Positions 1 through 9,039 are shown, counted from the stretch's first letter. The stretch: 64,000 nt of DNA from Pseudohongiella sp. (GCA_030696315.1 JAUYSM010000061.1:1-64000), one strand, 5' to 3'. Numbers and translations: made by a program. The notes: generated by a model not told the origin, from the sequence alone.

Positions 1-30
1 TGCCTCCGACCCCAATGCCTCCGACCCCGG
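1..30. repeat. Two direct copies of a short GGGGTCGGAGGCA-type repeat at the window edge
   Basis: The 13-mer tgcctccgacccc occurs at 1-13 and again at 16-28. Read on the minus strand it is GGGGTCGGAGGCA, which resembles the arm of the ggggacggagggatc palindromes found repeatedly between 3 and 10.5 kb. It lies just downstream of the M16 peptidase stop codon. It is probably part of a REP-like repeat that continues outside the window. Confidence 0.5.
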
Positions 31-34
31 CCCG

Positions 35-3034
35 TCACAACGCCACTACCGTGAGGCCGAGGCGGGCGGCAACCTCGCTGCTACCGGGATTGGAGACGAC
101 GCCGATGCTGGCGAGTTCAGGCTTCAGGTACTGACGGGCAACACGTTTCAGGTCGGCAAGCGTGACGGCGAGCACGGCGCGGCGGAACTCCATGCGTGAT
201 TCGCGGGTGCGACCGAACAGTTCATTGAAGTAGTCCTGTTTGGCGGCGCCGGCCGGGGAGGTGGATCTGTCCATGCCGCTGATGACGCCCAGAATGGCTT
301 CCTCGACCAGACGGTCGGCGTGATCCTGATTCAGCACAAAGTCCACCGAGGCGTCAAAGTCGGCCAGTGTTTCTGCCAGACGCGGGTCGCGGTAGGAATA
401 GAAGCGGAATGACGCCGAGCCGGAATCCTGATCCGCACCGGCTCCGTAGGCGCCGCCTTGTTCGCGGATGGCGCGGTGCAGGTAAGCATTGCGCAGGAAA
501 CCTGCCAGCACGGTCAATACCGGATGATCGGCATGGCCGCCCGGTACCGTCGGATAGGCTTTGGCACAGAAGTGCACCTGTGAATTGGTGGTCCACAGCT
601 CGCGGACGGGTTCCCGCACGGCCGGCAATTCCACCTGGTTGAAGTGCGTGTTGACCGCCGGCGCAGCTGCCCAGGCTGAAGTCAGTCCCTCAACAAGCAC
701 ATCGCGATGCGCCGCTTCGCCAACCAGCAGGAAACGCCGCGGGGCTGTCATCACAGCCTCGTGGATACGCTTGAACTTGCCCATCAACGCAGCCAGTTGT
801 TTTTTGTCAGTGATTTCTTTGGTCAGTTGTTTGACCGTCTGAATGCCCGCCAGCCCGGTAAAACGATGGCTGAGCTGCGAAGTAGGACTCATGCCGCTGG
901 CCGCTAACGCAATCGCCAATGAATGCCCGCGACCCGTTACGCTGCTGAGCTGCCGCGAATTGATCTGCTCCAGCAATTCTTTGACGCGCTTGTTTTCGTC
1001 AAAACGCACATTAAAAAACGTCTCATACAGCAACTCGGTTTGCGCCGCATGATTGGCCACCAAGGCTTTGGAAGACAGCACCAGAATGGCTTTGCTATTT
1101 TGTTCGTTATGCAGCTCGCTGCGGATATTGGCATAACAGTTCAGCCCGCCACTCACGCTGGATTGCCAGACTGCAACATCCGCATAACCGCGTTTACCCA
1201 CACCAAGCTCGGTATAACAGCTGGTGTACAGCGGCAATACCGCCATCAATTCCGGTTCCAGCGCAGGCAGATCCACAATCACCTGCTGATATACCAGACC
1301 GTTGGTGCCTTGTGCGTACCAGCTCAACGGGGCATCAGGCTGGCCTGGCTGCGGCGCAGTCAAAGTCTCCGAGGCAATAATCGGCAGCTCAGCAGGCACA
1401 TCATCGAGGCCTACTTTTGGCAGCACATCCGGATCATCTTCCTGCGCCTGACGTTCGGCCAGACGTTTGTTGAGCTCCACAATCTGCAGTTTCTGCTGCT
1501 CGGACATTGACGCTTTGATGGCGGCCAGACGCGCTTTTTCAGCCTGTGCTTCGCGCTCGGGCATGCCGGTGTCCGGCGTCATCGTCAGGGTGACCCGGTG
1601 CATGTTGGCTTGCAGCAGCTCACGTATCAGTCCGGGGATAAAGTCGGGATTTTTGATATCTTCGTGCAGCTTTTTGAGCGCCGGTTCAATGTCCAACAAC
1701 TCGATGGGATCACCACGATGCACAGCAGTCGACATACCCGCCATCATCAATTGCAGTCCGTAAGGGTAGCTGTCGCCGGAGATTTCACGCTGATGCAGTT
1801 CAAGTTGGTGCAAGGCGGCTTCTACCTGTTCCTGATCAACACCTTCATCGGCGATGCGCTGCAGAGTTTCCAGAATCAGTTTTTCTACTTTTAGTGTGGC
1901 GTCTTCGGCACAACCTTCCAGGCCACAAATAAAACTCATCTCACGGTTGCTGTCTTCAAGGCCACACAGCGGGGAGGGCGATTTGCCAAGCTCGCTGGTT
2001 TCCAGCACTTCCATCAACGGGCTGGCGCTGTTGTCGAGCAACACCGAGCTCATCAACTGGGCTTTGAACGCAGCCTCCAGGTCTATGCTCTGACCAAGCA
2101 GCCAGGCCACCACCACATGGGTTTTGTCCTCGGTGCCTTCGCTGGCATCGGCCGCATAGGACTCCTGCACACGCACGGGCGCCAGATAACGCTTCTCTTG
2201 ATTGGCGGTGATGTGCGAGACATCAATGCGCTCAAAATGCTTCAAGGCCAGTTCTTCAAATTTTTCCTGATGCTCAAGCGCGGAGATATCACCGTAGGTC
2301 ATGAAGATGGCATTGCTGGGGTGATAATGCGTTTCATAAAACGCTTTTAAATCCGCGTAGCTCAGATCCGGAATGTGAGAAGGTTCGCCGCCACTGTTGT
2401 AATGGTAGGTGCTGGTGGGGAACAGGTAGTTGGTCAGCGTCTGCCAGAGCCGTGAATTTTCCGAGCTCATGGCGCCTTTCATCTCGTTGAACACCACACC
2501 TTTATACTGCAGATCGCTTTGGATGTTGCCGTCTTCCGCAAAATCCAGCCGGTGACCTTCCTGCGCAAAATCCAGCTCATTAAGATTGGAGAAAAACACT
2601 GCATCCATATAGACATGCAGAAGGTTGTTAAAGTCCTTTCTGTTGCGGCTGGCAAACGGATACGCCGTGCAATCGCTGCTGGTAAAAGCATTCATAAAGG
2701 TGTTCAGCGAGCGGCGGATCATCATAAAAAACGGATCGCGCACCGGGTACTTTTTGCTGCCGCACAGTGCGGTGTGCTCAAGGATATGCGCCACACCGGT
2801 GGAGTCCATCGGCAGTGTACGCAGCGCCACCAGGAACACATTTTCGGGGTTGTCCGCGGCCAGATGATAGTGACGGGCGCCTGTACTGATGTGCTCGTAT
2901 TCCTGCATTTCCAGTTGCAGCGATGGGATCACCTGGCTGCGCAGCCAGCGAAACGCCGGATGGTGCGCGGCCGGTTGGCTGTTAACAACGGCGGTGCTGG
3001 TCTGTGAATCACGTGGCGCTGGCGTTTGGATCAT
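35..3034 (-). CDS. M16C zinc metallopeptidase, presequence-protease (PreP/Cym1) type
   Basis: Large insulinase-family peptidase, 999 aa from the chosen start. The inverted zinc motif HILEH is at residues about 83-87, near the N-terminus as in M16 enzymes, and is followed by the CGSKKYPVRDPFF segment typical of the PreP/M16C branch. In that family two M16 halves form a closed chamber that degrades short unstructured peptides; the length fits a two-half enzyme. The ORF track starts 40 codons earlier, but those codons come from a palindromic repeat and the end of rapA. The start MIQTPAPRDS has AAGGA about ten bases upstream. No clear signal peptide is visible, so a cytoplasmic peptide-clearing role is likely (inference). 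It follows rapA on the same strand. Confidence 0.88.
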   Translation of the reverse strand: MIQTPAPRDSQTSTAVVNSQPAAHHPAFRWLRSQVIPSLQLEMQEYEHISTGARHYHLAADNPENVFLVALRTLPMDSTGVAHILEHTALCGSKKYPVRDPFFMMIRRSLNTFMNAFTSSDCTAYPFASRNRKDFNNLLHVYMDAVFFSNLNELDFAQEGHRLDFAEDGNIQSDLQYKGVVFNEMKGAMSSENSRLWQTLTNYLFPTSTYHYNSGGEPSHIPDLSYADLKAFYETHYHPSNAIFMTYGDISALEHQEKFEELALKHFERIDVSHITANQEKRYLAPVRVQESYAADASEGTEDKTHVVVAWLLGQSIDLEAAFKAQLMSSVLLDNSASPLMEVLETSELGKSPSPLCGLEDSNREMSFICGLEGCAEDATLKVEKLILETLQRIADEGVDQEQVEAALHQLELHQREISGDSYPYGLQLMMAGMSTAVHRGDPIELLDIEPALKKLHEDIKNPDFIPGLIRELLQANMHRVTLTMTPDTGMPEREAQAEKARLAAIKASMSEQQKLQIVELNKRLAERQAQEDDPDVLPKVGLDDVPAELPIIASETLTAPQPGQPDAPLSWYAQGTNGLVYQQVIVDLPALEPELMAVLPLYTSCYTELGVGKRGYADVAVWQSSVSGGLNCYANIRSELHNEQNSKAILVLSSKALVANHAAQTELLYETFFNVRFDENKRVKELLEQINSRQLSSVTGRGHSLAIALAASGMSPTSQLSHRFTGLAGIQTVKQLTKEITDKKQLAALMGKFKRIHEAVMTAPRRFLLVGEAAHRDVLVEGLTSAWAAAPAVNTHFNQVELPAVREPVRELWTTNSQVHFCAKAYPTVPGGHADHPVLTVLAGFLRNAYLHRAIREQGGAYGAGADQDSGSASFRFYSYRDPRLAETLADFDASVDFVLNQDHADRLVEEAILGVISGMDRSTSPAGAAKQDYFNELFGRTRESRMEFRRAVLAVTLADLKRVARQYLKPELASIGVVSNPGSSEVAARLGLTVVAL

Positions 3035-3065
3035 AGAGCGTGGTTCCTTGTTGTTTGTTTCAATA

Positions 3066-3102
3066 GGGGACGGAGTGATCAATTTTTGATCCCTCCGTCC
3101 CC
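3066..3102. repeat. REP-like palindrome spanning the rapA stop codon
   Basis: Imperfect 37-bp inverted repeat with arms ggggacggagtgatc / gatccctccgtcccc around an AT-rich centre. The rapA stop codon (TGA, complement of 3079-3081) lies inside it, so the last residues of RapA are encoded by the repeat. It also sits in the short gap before the M16 peptidase start. A hairpin here could attenuate read-through or stabilise the rapA mRNA end (inference). Confidence 0.85.
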
Positions 3103-5991
3103 ACTGAGTATGACATGAATTGCCATCAGCTCCGGTGTGGCTTGTGCCAGGCACTGGTGCAGATCCATTGTTTGTTCTTTCAGGTAATCGAGTTCTTCCT
3201 GTCGGATATTGGGATTACGCTGTTTTAATGCAAGTAGACGTTTAATTTCCAGTGTTTGTGTGGTGAGCATGGCTTTGCCCGCTTGGTCGGCCGCCTGTTT
3301 GCAGGCTGCGACGGCCATCTTGTCGGCACTGTTGGTCAATTTGAGCAGCAGTTTCTGATGCGTCTGCAGGGCTTCCAGTGCCATGGATTTATCGGGGAAG
3401 CGTAAATGCTGGCGCTGGTTCTCCAGCGACTGTGCCAGCGCGGTCACGTTGTTATTGTGATCCAGCGTCATATTAAAGGTGAAGCCGGTAGCAGGCAGAT
3501 GTTTGGCCAGTTGCAGATGCGCGGGTGCGCTGACTTTCATGCGGTACTGGCATTCAACAATCATGGCGCAGCCGGGAGCCGGCCATTCGGCTTCGGTGCT
3601 GACGCTGGCGCCGGATTTGCTGCGACTGACCGCCAGCTCCGGGTAAAACACACTCATCGAGGCTTTGCCCTGATGGCTGTTGAGCACCAGATCCATGGCG
3701 CCGGTTACCGTGGGATGTTGCCAGGTCAGGTAAGCGCGATCCTCGCGGCGCAGGGCTTGCTCACGTTTGAAGCAGGCTTCAAAGCCTTCGTCCGGCAATC
3801 CGGGGAAGGAGGGCAGCAGCATATCCTGCCCCGGGACAATGCTGATGCTGCCGTCGGAGTTGCGGTCATAAAACACGCTGTAGCTGTCGAGTACGTTCAG
3901 TAACCACTGCTCCGGCGTGTAGTTTTGTTCAAACTCCGCGATGCGTGCCAACAATTGGCCGGCGTCGTGCGCATTAAACGAGTTGCGCTCCAGCAGCTGG
4001 TCGCGACCCTGTTCCAGCTCCAGCTGCAACTGTGCGTTGCGCGCCTGGACGCGGGTGATGAATGAGTGGACCGGGGAGGGGACGGAGGGATCATTTTTTG
4101 ATCCCTCCGTCCCCTGGTTACCCTGGTTATCCAGGTACTCTTCCAGCTCGGTTTTAAACGCTTGCCACAGGCGGAATGCGCCAGGTGCGACGTGCTCAAA
4201 GGCGTTCAGGCCGTGGTGGTACCACTGGAACAGGCGCTCCTGGCGGCTGCCGATCACGTAAGGCACGTGGATCTGCACGTCGTGACGCTGGCCGATGCGG
4301 TCAAGGCGGCCAATACGTTGTTCCAGCAGATCGGGGTTGATAGGCAGATCAAATAGAATAAGGTGGCGACAGAACTGGAAGTTGCGGCCTTCACTGCCGA
4401 TTTCCGAGCACACCAGAATGCTGGCGGCATTTTCCTCGCCGGCAAAATACGCCGCCGCGCGGTCGCGTTCCAACAGGCTCATGTGGCGATGGAACACGCT
4501 GCTGCGCACGCCAACCCTCAAACGCAGGTGTTTCTCCAGCGCAATAGCAAGCGCGTCGTGTGCACAAATCAACAGTGTTTTGCCCTCGCGCTGTTTGCTG
4601 CCCGGCCCGGTGAGCCAGTCTGCCAGCCAGCGCACACGCGGGTCTTCAGACAGCAGGTCGTCGGGTTCTCCGGGGTCGGAGGCGGGGGAGGGGCCGGAGG
4701 GATCATTTTTTGTTCCCTCCGTCCCCTCCCCGGCCACCTCTTCTTCAGCCATCAGCGGCCAAGGCTTGAGCACGCGCTGTGGGAAGCCGGTGAGCTGGCG
4801 GCGGGTATTGCGGAACAGGATGCGGCCAGTGCCGTGCTGATCGAGCAACTCGCGCATCTGCGGGTCATCGTCGGACATGGTTTTGATGCGGGAGGCAATC
4901 TGCTGGTAGTTGGCCTGTTCAGCCACAAACGCAGCAAAATCAGTGAATCGCGCGGGATCCAGCAGGCGCAGCAGGGCAAAGTGGTTTTCCTGACCCAGCT
5001 GTTCTGGCGTCGCGGTTAACAGCAACAGCCCTTTGGTGGCGCCCGCAAGTGTTTCCAGGGTTTTGTAAGCGCTGGTGATTTCCTCGCCTAATTTGCGTGT
5101 GTCTGGCGTGGTCAGCTCGCCCAGTGTGACGTGGTGCGCTTCGTCCACAATACACAGATCCCAGCCTGCGGTCTGCGCAGCCTGCGTCCATTCTGGTTTG
5201 CGGGTAAACAGGCTGAGCGGGCTCAACACCAGTTGGGCTGTGGTAAATGGATTGTCCTCACCACTTTCCTGCAGCGCTTCACAACGCTGCTGATCCAGCA
5301 AGGTAAACGACAGATTAAAACGTCGCAGCATCTCTACCAGCCACTGATGCAACAATGGCTCTGGCACCACAATCAAGATGCGGGTGCTAAGGCCGCTGAC
5401 CAGTTGTTGTTGCAGAATCAGGCCCGCTTCGATGGTTTTGCCCAGTCCGACCTCGTCCGCGAGCATCACGCGAGGGGCGTAGCGGCCCGCGACTTCATTG
5501 GCAATATAAAGCTGATGCGGAATCAATTCGGCGCGCGCACTGCACAGACCCATCAGGCCACTGCGCTCGGCATCGCCCATCAGCTGCAAGGTTTGCTGCT
5601 TGAGGTAAAACCATTGGCAAGGCTCAAACTGCCCGGACAACAGGCGATCCAGCGGGCGATTCATGCTCAGCGTATCCGGTAACAGGCTTTCCGGCAGCGG
5701 ATGGCGTTTGCCCTGATTGTCCTGAGTCTCATAAATAATCAGCCCGGATGGGGTTTGCATCAGATCCAGAATTTCCAGCTCCAGCTCAGCAACCGTGACT
5801 TTATCGCCAGCTTTTAGGACCAAACGGGTCAACGGCGCCTGCTGGCGCGCGTACCGGCGTGTTTCTTCGACGGCCTTAAAATCAATGCTGACGGTTCTGA
5901 AATCCACGTCGGTCACCAGGCCCAGGCCCAGATCCGGTTCACTATCACTTAGCCAGCGCTGGCCGGTTACAAATTCTCGCTGTTGACTCAT
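3079..5991 (-). CDS. rapA: RNA polymerase-associated ATPase RapA (HepA), SWI2/SNF2 family
   Basis: RapA binds core RNA polymerase and uses ATP to help recycle it after transcription. The 970-aa length matches the family (about 968 in E. coli). Visible motifs: N-terminal RapA region, Walker A DEVGLGKTIEAG at about 179-190, DEAH box at about 283-286, and the helicase C-lobe signature LEQRIGRLDRIGQ. Two stretches, GTEGTKNDPSGPSP near residue 425 and GTEGSKNDPSVPSP near residue 630, are encoded by in-frame copies of the ggggacggagggatc palindrome and presumably form flexible linkers. The C-terminus also ends in such a repeat. The start MSQQREFVTGQRW fits the family. Confidence 0.93.
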   Translation of the reverse strand: MSQQREFVTGQRWLSDSEPDLGLGLVTDVDFRTVSIDFKAVEETRRYARQQAPLTRLVLKAGDKVTVAELELEILDLMQTPSGLIIYETQDNQGKRHPLPESLLPDTLSMNRPLDRLLSGQFEPCQWFYLKQQTLQLMGDAERSGLMGLCSARAELIPHQLYIANEVAGRYAPRVMLADEVGLGKTIEAGLILQQQLVSGLSTRILIVVPEPLLHQWLVEMLRRFNLSFTLLDQQRCEALQESGEDNPFTTAQLVLSPLSLFTRKPEWTQAAQTAGWDLCIVDEAHHVTLGELTTPDTRKLGEEITSAYKTLETLAGATKGLLLLTATPEQLGQENHFALLRLLDPARFTDFAAFVAEQANYQQIASRIKTMSDDDPQMRELLDQHGTGRILFRNTRRQLTGFPQRVLKPWPLMAEEEVAGEGTEGTKNDPSGPSPASDPGEPDDLLSEDPRVRWLADWLTGPGSKQREGKTLLICAHDALAIALEKHLRLRVGVRSSVFHRHMSLLERDRAAAYFAGEENAASILVCSEIGSEGRNFQFCRHLILFDLPINPDLLEQRIGRLDRIGQRHDVQIHVPYVIGSRQERLFQWYHHGLNAFEHVAPGAFRLWQAFKTELEEYLDNQGNQGTEGSKNDPSVPSPVHSFITRVQARNAQLQLELEQGRDQLLERNSFNAHDAGQLLARIAEFEQNYTPEQWLLNVLDSYSVFYDRNSDGSISIVPGQDMLLPSFPGLPDEGFEACFKREQALRREDRAYLTWQHPTVTGAMDLVLNSHQGKASMSVFYPELAVSRSKSGASVSTEAEWPAPGCAMIVECQYRMKVSAPAHLQLAKHLPATGFTFNMTLDHNNNVTALAQSLENQRQHLRFPDKSMALEALQTHQKLLLKLTNSADKMAVAACKQAADQAGKAMLTTQTLEIKRLLALKQRNPNIRQEELDYLKEQTMDLHQCLAQATPELMAIHVILSGDGGIKN
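4078..4114. repeat. REP-like palindrome inside rapA (copy 2)
   Basis: Near-perfect 37-bp palindrome, arms ggggacggagggatca / tgatccctccgtcccc with a T-run centre, lying fully inside the rapA reading frame. It encodes part of GTEGSKNDPSVPSP. Confidence 0.9.
4690..4726. repeat. REP-like palindrome inside rapA (copy 3)
   Basis: Another 37-bp copy, arms ggggccggagggatca / tgttccctccgtcccc, with two departures from symmetry. It is read in the same frame as the copy at 4078 and encodes part of GTEGTKNDPSGPSP. Just before it, at about 4674-4684, ggggtcggaggc resembles the repeat at the window edge. Confidence 0.88.
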
Positions 5992-6006
5992 GTGTACTCT
6001 TTCTTA

Positions 6007-6034
6007 GGGGACGGAGGGATCAAAAAATGATCAA
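6007..6034. repeat. Degenerate half-copy of the REP-like palindrome
   Basis: Left arm ggggacggagggatca followed by an A-run and tgatca, but the right arm then diverges. It lies in the gap upstream of rapA, between rapA and the ylqF-type gene. Confidence 0.75.
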
Positions 6035-6126
6035 TCCATGGGTGTTAATAGACTGCTTCGATGGCCATAGATTTCTCAAGGCATGTGTCGCACAGCAGCG
6101 GGTGTCGTTATTAGAGGTAATTGTAT

Positions 6127-7137
6127 TCAGGAGCCTGGGGGCAATTCCAGTGTCAGGCGCCCAAGGCTGCCTTCACGAAAATCGTGCAGCAGGATTTCCG
6201 AAACGCGATGCCAGTCGGTTCGGCCGGCTTTGTTGCGGCAGGCACGTTTGATGGCAAGCTGCTCCATAAATTCTTCGGCGGAGCCTGGCAGCTCGTTAAA
6301 TTTGTAGCGTGCTTTTAATGAATCCGGGAAATCGCGCATCAGAAACTCAGCAGCAACCATGGCAACGTCTTCAAAAACAATTGCTGTGTTGCGAATCGCG
6401 CCGGCGGCCGCCAGCCGGTATGCGGCTTGTTGGTCTTCCAGTCTTGGCCATAAAACGCCAGGCGTATCAAAAAGATACCATTGATCGTTAAGCTTGACTC
6501 TTTGCTGGGATTTGGTGACCGCAGGCTCATTACCGGTTTTGGCGAGCTTGCGTCCAATGATCTGGTTCATCAAAGTGGACTTGCCCACGTTAGGGATGCC
6601 GGCAATGACCGCGTTAAATTTTCGTTTGCGATAGCGCTCTTGTCCTGCGCTGTCGTCGATGTCGGTTTCGTCATCAGAGATGGGGTCGTCAGTCAGTTCG
6701 GTTTCCACAAGCATGTCGGTATCTGATGTGTCTGGCACCGCCTCATCCGACGCCAGGTTATCGTCAGGTTCTGATTCCACCGCCACTTTGGCTTTAGGCA
6801 TCAGCGCCTGTTCATCGACCAGCCTTTGGCAGGCACCAATAATCAGATCGGTGTTCAGGTTGCTGTCTTTGCCATTGGCGAGCGCGCGACTGCCGGGCTG
6901 GTTGTTGAAGTATTGCAGCCAGGCGCGGGTATGAGCGGGATCGGCCAGATCAGCCTTGTTAAGAATGTGCAGACACGGTTTGTGATGCTGCAGTCGCATT
7001 TTGTGCATCAGAGGATTGCTGCTTGCGCCAGGCATGCGCGCATCAAGCACCTCGATCACAACGTCGATCTGCTGCATGAGTTTGGCCAACTCTTTGTTGG
7101 CCTTGAACATGTGTCCGGGATACCAGGATATAGTCAT
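6127..7137 (-). CDS. ylqF: Circularly permuted ribosome-associated GTPase, YlqF/RbgA family
   Basis: GTPase with permuted motif order: G4 NKAD (60-63) precedes G1 GIPNVGKST (180-188) and G3 DTPG (224-227), as in YlqF/RbgA, which in other bacteria acts in late large-subunit maturation. The start MTISWYPGHMFKANKEL is the conserved family N-terminus; the ORF track's 101 extra codons run through a repeat copy and are rejected, giving 336 aa. Between G4 and G1, at about 118-165, there is a strongly acidic low-complexity insert rich in D/E/S/T that is not usual for the family. Same strand as rapA. Confidence 0.9.
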   Translation of the reverse strand: MTISWYPGHMFKANKELAKLMQQIDVVIEVLDARMPGASSNPLMHKMRLQHHKPCLHILNKADLADPAHTRAWLQYFNNQPGSRALANGKDSNLNTDLIIGACQRLVDEQALMPKAKVAVESEPDDNLASDEAVPDTSDTDMLVETELTDDPISDDETDIDDSAGQERYRKRKFNAVIAGIPNVGKSTLMNQIIGRKLAKTGNEPAVTKSQQRVKLNDQWYLFDTPGVLWPRLEDQQAAYRLAAAGAIRNTAIVFEDVAMVAAEFLMRDFPDSLKARYKFNELPGSAEEFMEQLAIKRACRNKAGRTDWHRVSEILLHDFREGSLGRLTLELPPGS

Positions 7138-7205
7138 AGGGCGCGGATCATAACACGAGCACGACAGGGGACAGGTGGCAAATTTTGCGTCTGGTTTACA
7201 ACTGG

Positions 7206-7229
7206 TCAATTTTTGATCCCTCCGTCCCC
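7206..7229. repeat. Partial REP-like repeat (right arm)
   Basis: tcaatttttgatccctccgtcccc-type half-palindrome in the divergent gap between the ylqF-type gene and bolA, followed by a TATAC stretch that may belong to the bolA promoter. The left arm is missing. Confidence 0.75.
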
Positions 7230-7272
7230 TACGTGTATACTCCGCCCGACCAAAATTCTCTGGATGTGCTTT

Positions 7273-7587
7273 ATGTCGATGCAATCGCGAATAGAAACTA
7301 AAGTGAATCATGGGATTGAGCCGCAATACTTTGATTTGGTTAATGAAAGTCATATGCATAGCGGGCCGGCAACTGAGTCGCACTTTAAATTGACAGTGGT
7401 TTCGGGTCGGTTTGAGGGTTTGAGCGCAGTCAAACGGCATCAGACCGTTTACGGATTGCTGGCAGATGAACTAAGGGATGGTGTGCATGCTTTGGCGCTG
7501 CATTTATATAGTCCTGCCGAGTGGGAAGTGCGCGAAAACGCGGCGCCGGCATCGCCAAACTGCCGCGGAGGCAGCAAAAACGCGTGA
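7273..7587 (+). CDS. bolA: BolA family protein
   Basis: 104-aa BolA-type protein, hidden in the ORF track under a longer artefactual ORF starting at 6826. The start MSMQSRIETKVN, the core ESHMHSGPATESHFKL with the conserved histidines, RHQTVYGLL, VHALALHLYSP and the C-terminal SPNCRGGSK tail are all family hallmarks. BolA proteins pair with monothiol glutaredoxins and bind or deliver [2Fe-2S] clusters; E. coli BolA also influences cell shape and stress transcription. Divergent from the ylqF-type gene, with a partial repeat in the shared upstream region. Confidence 0.93.
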   Translation: MSMQSRIETKVNHGIEPQYFDLVNESHMHSGPATESHFKLTVVSGRFEGLSAVKRHQTVYGLLADELRDGVHALALHLYSPAEWEVRENAAPASPNCRGGSKNA

Positions 7588-7930
7588 GTTTGAGTGTCTT
7601 GCATGGCTTGTTTTTGGGTCATTCGAGCGGTCAATTGTGGCAAAAAAATGGTAAAAACAAGGCGAGAATTCGGGTGAAAGTTGCACCTTGCTACCTTTTG
7701 GGCTAAGGTACGTCCTGTTACTAGTTTAAACCCTGGCTATTTCTGGTGCGCATTCAGCGCCGGTAAAGCTAGTCCCAAGTACCTTTTGGCTGACTGAGCA
7801 GGCTGTTTCATCGCGTGCTTGAACGTCGTCAATGTCAGATGAAACTGATCGAGACGTGTTCTTTTGTGACTGTTGCGCAGCGCTGCGACGGGGGCAAAGG
7901 GTAAATTGGCTGAAAGCAAGAGATAAGACT
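7588..7930. other. Intergenic region with no recognised gene
   Basis: About 340 bases between bolA and the bax-like gene. Short ORFs here have no family resemblance. The near-repeat taccttttggg(c)t occurs twice (about 7691 and 7780). No convincing terminator, tRNA or small RNA was seen. Confidence 0.5.
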
Positions 7931-8767
7931 ATGAACGATTTTCTTCGACACCCAAGATTGTCCTGGCTGGCGCGTGGAACGCTGGTGGCGGCCCTTGGCG
8001 CGTTCACCTTCACTGCGTGGGCTCAATACCGACAATCGCCTCAAATCAGTGTGTTACCTGATTTTGTAACAGAGATTGTTGAACAAGAGCAGGCGGTCAG
8101 TGAGCTGCCGGATTTTGAATCTTTTGTAGACACACAGGCTCGTAAAGAAGCATTTTTCAACTTTCTGACGGCCTACGTTGAAAAAGAAAACCAAGGTATT
8201 CTGAGAACCCGTGCGGCACTTGAGCCGATGTGGGAAGTCGCCAGCAGCGGTCAGCGCCTGAGCGACGTTGAGTATCTGACCTTGTTGGACATTGCTGAGC
8301 AATACCGACTTGACGCCGCTGAACTCAGCGAGCGACAAGTGCTTGCCGAATTGATGGAACGTGTTGACATCATCCCGACGTCTCTGGTGCTGGCGCAAGC
8401 AGCCAATGAGTCCGCCTGGGGTATGTCGCGTTTTGCTCGTGAAGGAAACAACATCTTCGGTCAATGGTGTTTTGATGCCGGCTGTGGCCTGGTGCCAGCA
8501 CGCCGTGGTCAAAATGCAACGCATGAAGTGAAAGCATTTGCCTCGATCGAGGAGTCGGTCAATTCCTACTTCCTGAATCTGAATACCAACAGCAACTATC
8601 AGGACATGCGCGAAGCGCGTGCCCAGATGCGCGCCCAGAACCGACCGCTGGATTCACTGGTACTCGCCCGTGGTTTGACGCGCTACTCACAACGCGGCAT
8701 GGCCTACGTCAGCGAACTGCAAGACATCATCCGCGTCAACCGACTCGGTGCGCTCGATCGCTCCTGA
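7931..8767 (+). CDS. Bax-like secreted glucosaminidase (GH73-type lysozyme-like domain)
   Basis: 278-aa protein with an N-terminal signal sequence (hydrophobic 12-29, cleavage probably after AWA) and a C-terminal glucosaminidase domain. The segment LAQAANESAWGMSRFA contains the likely catalytic glutamate E160, followed by NNIFGQWCF, both typical of the Bax/FlgJ-C/GH73 superfamily that cuts N-acetylglucosaminyl bonds in peptidoglycan. The upstream methionine used by the ORF track adds 33 codons with no signal-peptide character, so MNDFLRHPRLSW is chosen. Its exact substrate is not shown by the sequence. Confidence 0.85.
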   Translation: MNDFLRHPRLSWLARGTLVAALGAFTFTAWAQYRQSPQISVLPDFVTEIVEQEQAVSELPDFESFVDTQARKEAFFNFLTAYVEKENQGILRTRAALEPMWEVASSGQRLSDVEYLTLLDIAEQYRLDAAELSERQVLAELMERVDIIPTSLVLAQAANESAWGMSRFAREGNNIFGQWCFDAGCGLVPARRGQNATHEVKAFASIEESVNSYFLNLNTNSNYQDMREARAQMRAQNRPLDSLVLARGLTRYSQRGMAYVSELQDIIRVNRLGALDRS

Positions 8768-8786
8768 CATCAGAACATTGTAGCCC

Positions 8787-8884
8787 GGCCCGTCTCATCC
8801 GGAGACCGGGCAGTTCCTCACAACGACGCCTTCGGCGTCTTTATCGTTGTTCGCTCACTGCCCGGTCTCCGGATGAGACGGGCC
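8787..8884 (+). terminator. Long nested palindrome with terminator-like core (element A)
   Basis: Outer 28-bp arms ggcccgtctcatccggagac... are perfectly repeated in inverse at 8857-8884. Inside is a 7-bp stem acaacga/tcgttgt and a core hairpin gacgcc-ttc-ggcgtc followed by TTTAT. The core, with a cUUCGg-type loop, reads as a terminator for the upstream plus-strand gene. The layout and unpaired bases match element B at 9040-9123 in opposite orientation. The arm itself can fold as gtctc-atccg-gagac. Confidence 0.75.
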
Positions 8885-9039
8885 TCTGGCAACGTGTGTT
8901 CTGAGTCTTCCGCCACAACTCCCTCGCGTCGCAGCACTGCTTTGAGCCCAGTGCGCACTCAATCGAAGCAACTCCCGCGCAATTCAAGGGGAATGCCACC
9001 GGATTCAAGACCGTGTCGTCCCCCGCGCCCCACTGCACA
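8885..9039. other. Spacer between the two nested palindromes
   Basis: About 155 bases between elements A and B with no recognisable gene. The ORF track's 113-aa minus-strand ORF here runs through element B and looks artefactual. Confidence 0.5.

Noticed and set aside
923-1510. 195-aa plus-strand ORF opposite the M16 peptidase
   Set aside because: It is a shadow of the peptidase in another frame, with no RBS and no family resemblance.
3035-3154. N-terminal extension of the M16 peptidase ORF
   Set aside because: The 40 codons derive from the palindromic repeat and the rapA 3' end; RBS and sequence favour the start at 3034.
7138-7440. 101-codon extension of the YlqF-type GTPase
   Set aside because: It runs through a repeat copy and antisense bolA; the family N-terminus starts at 7137.
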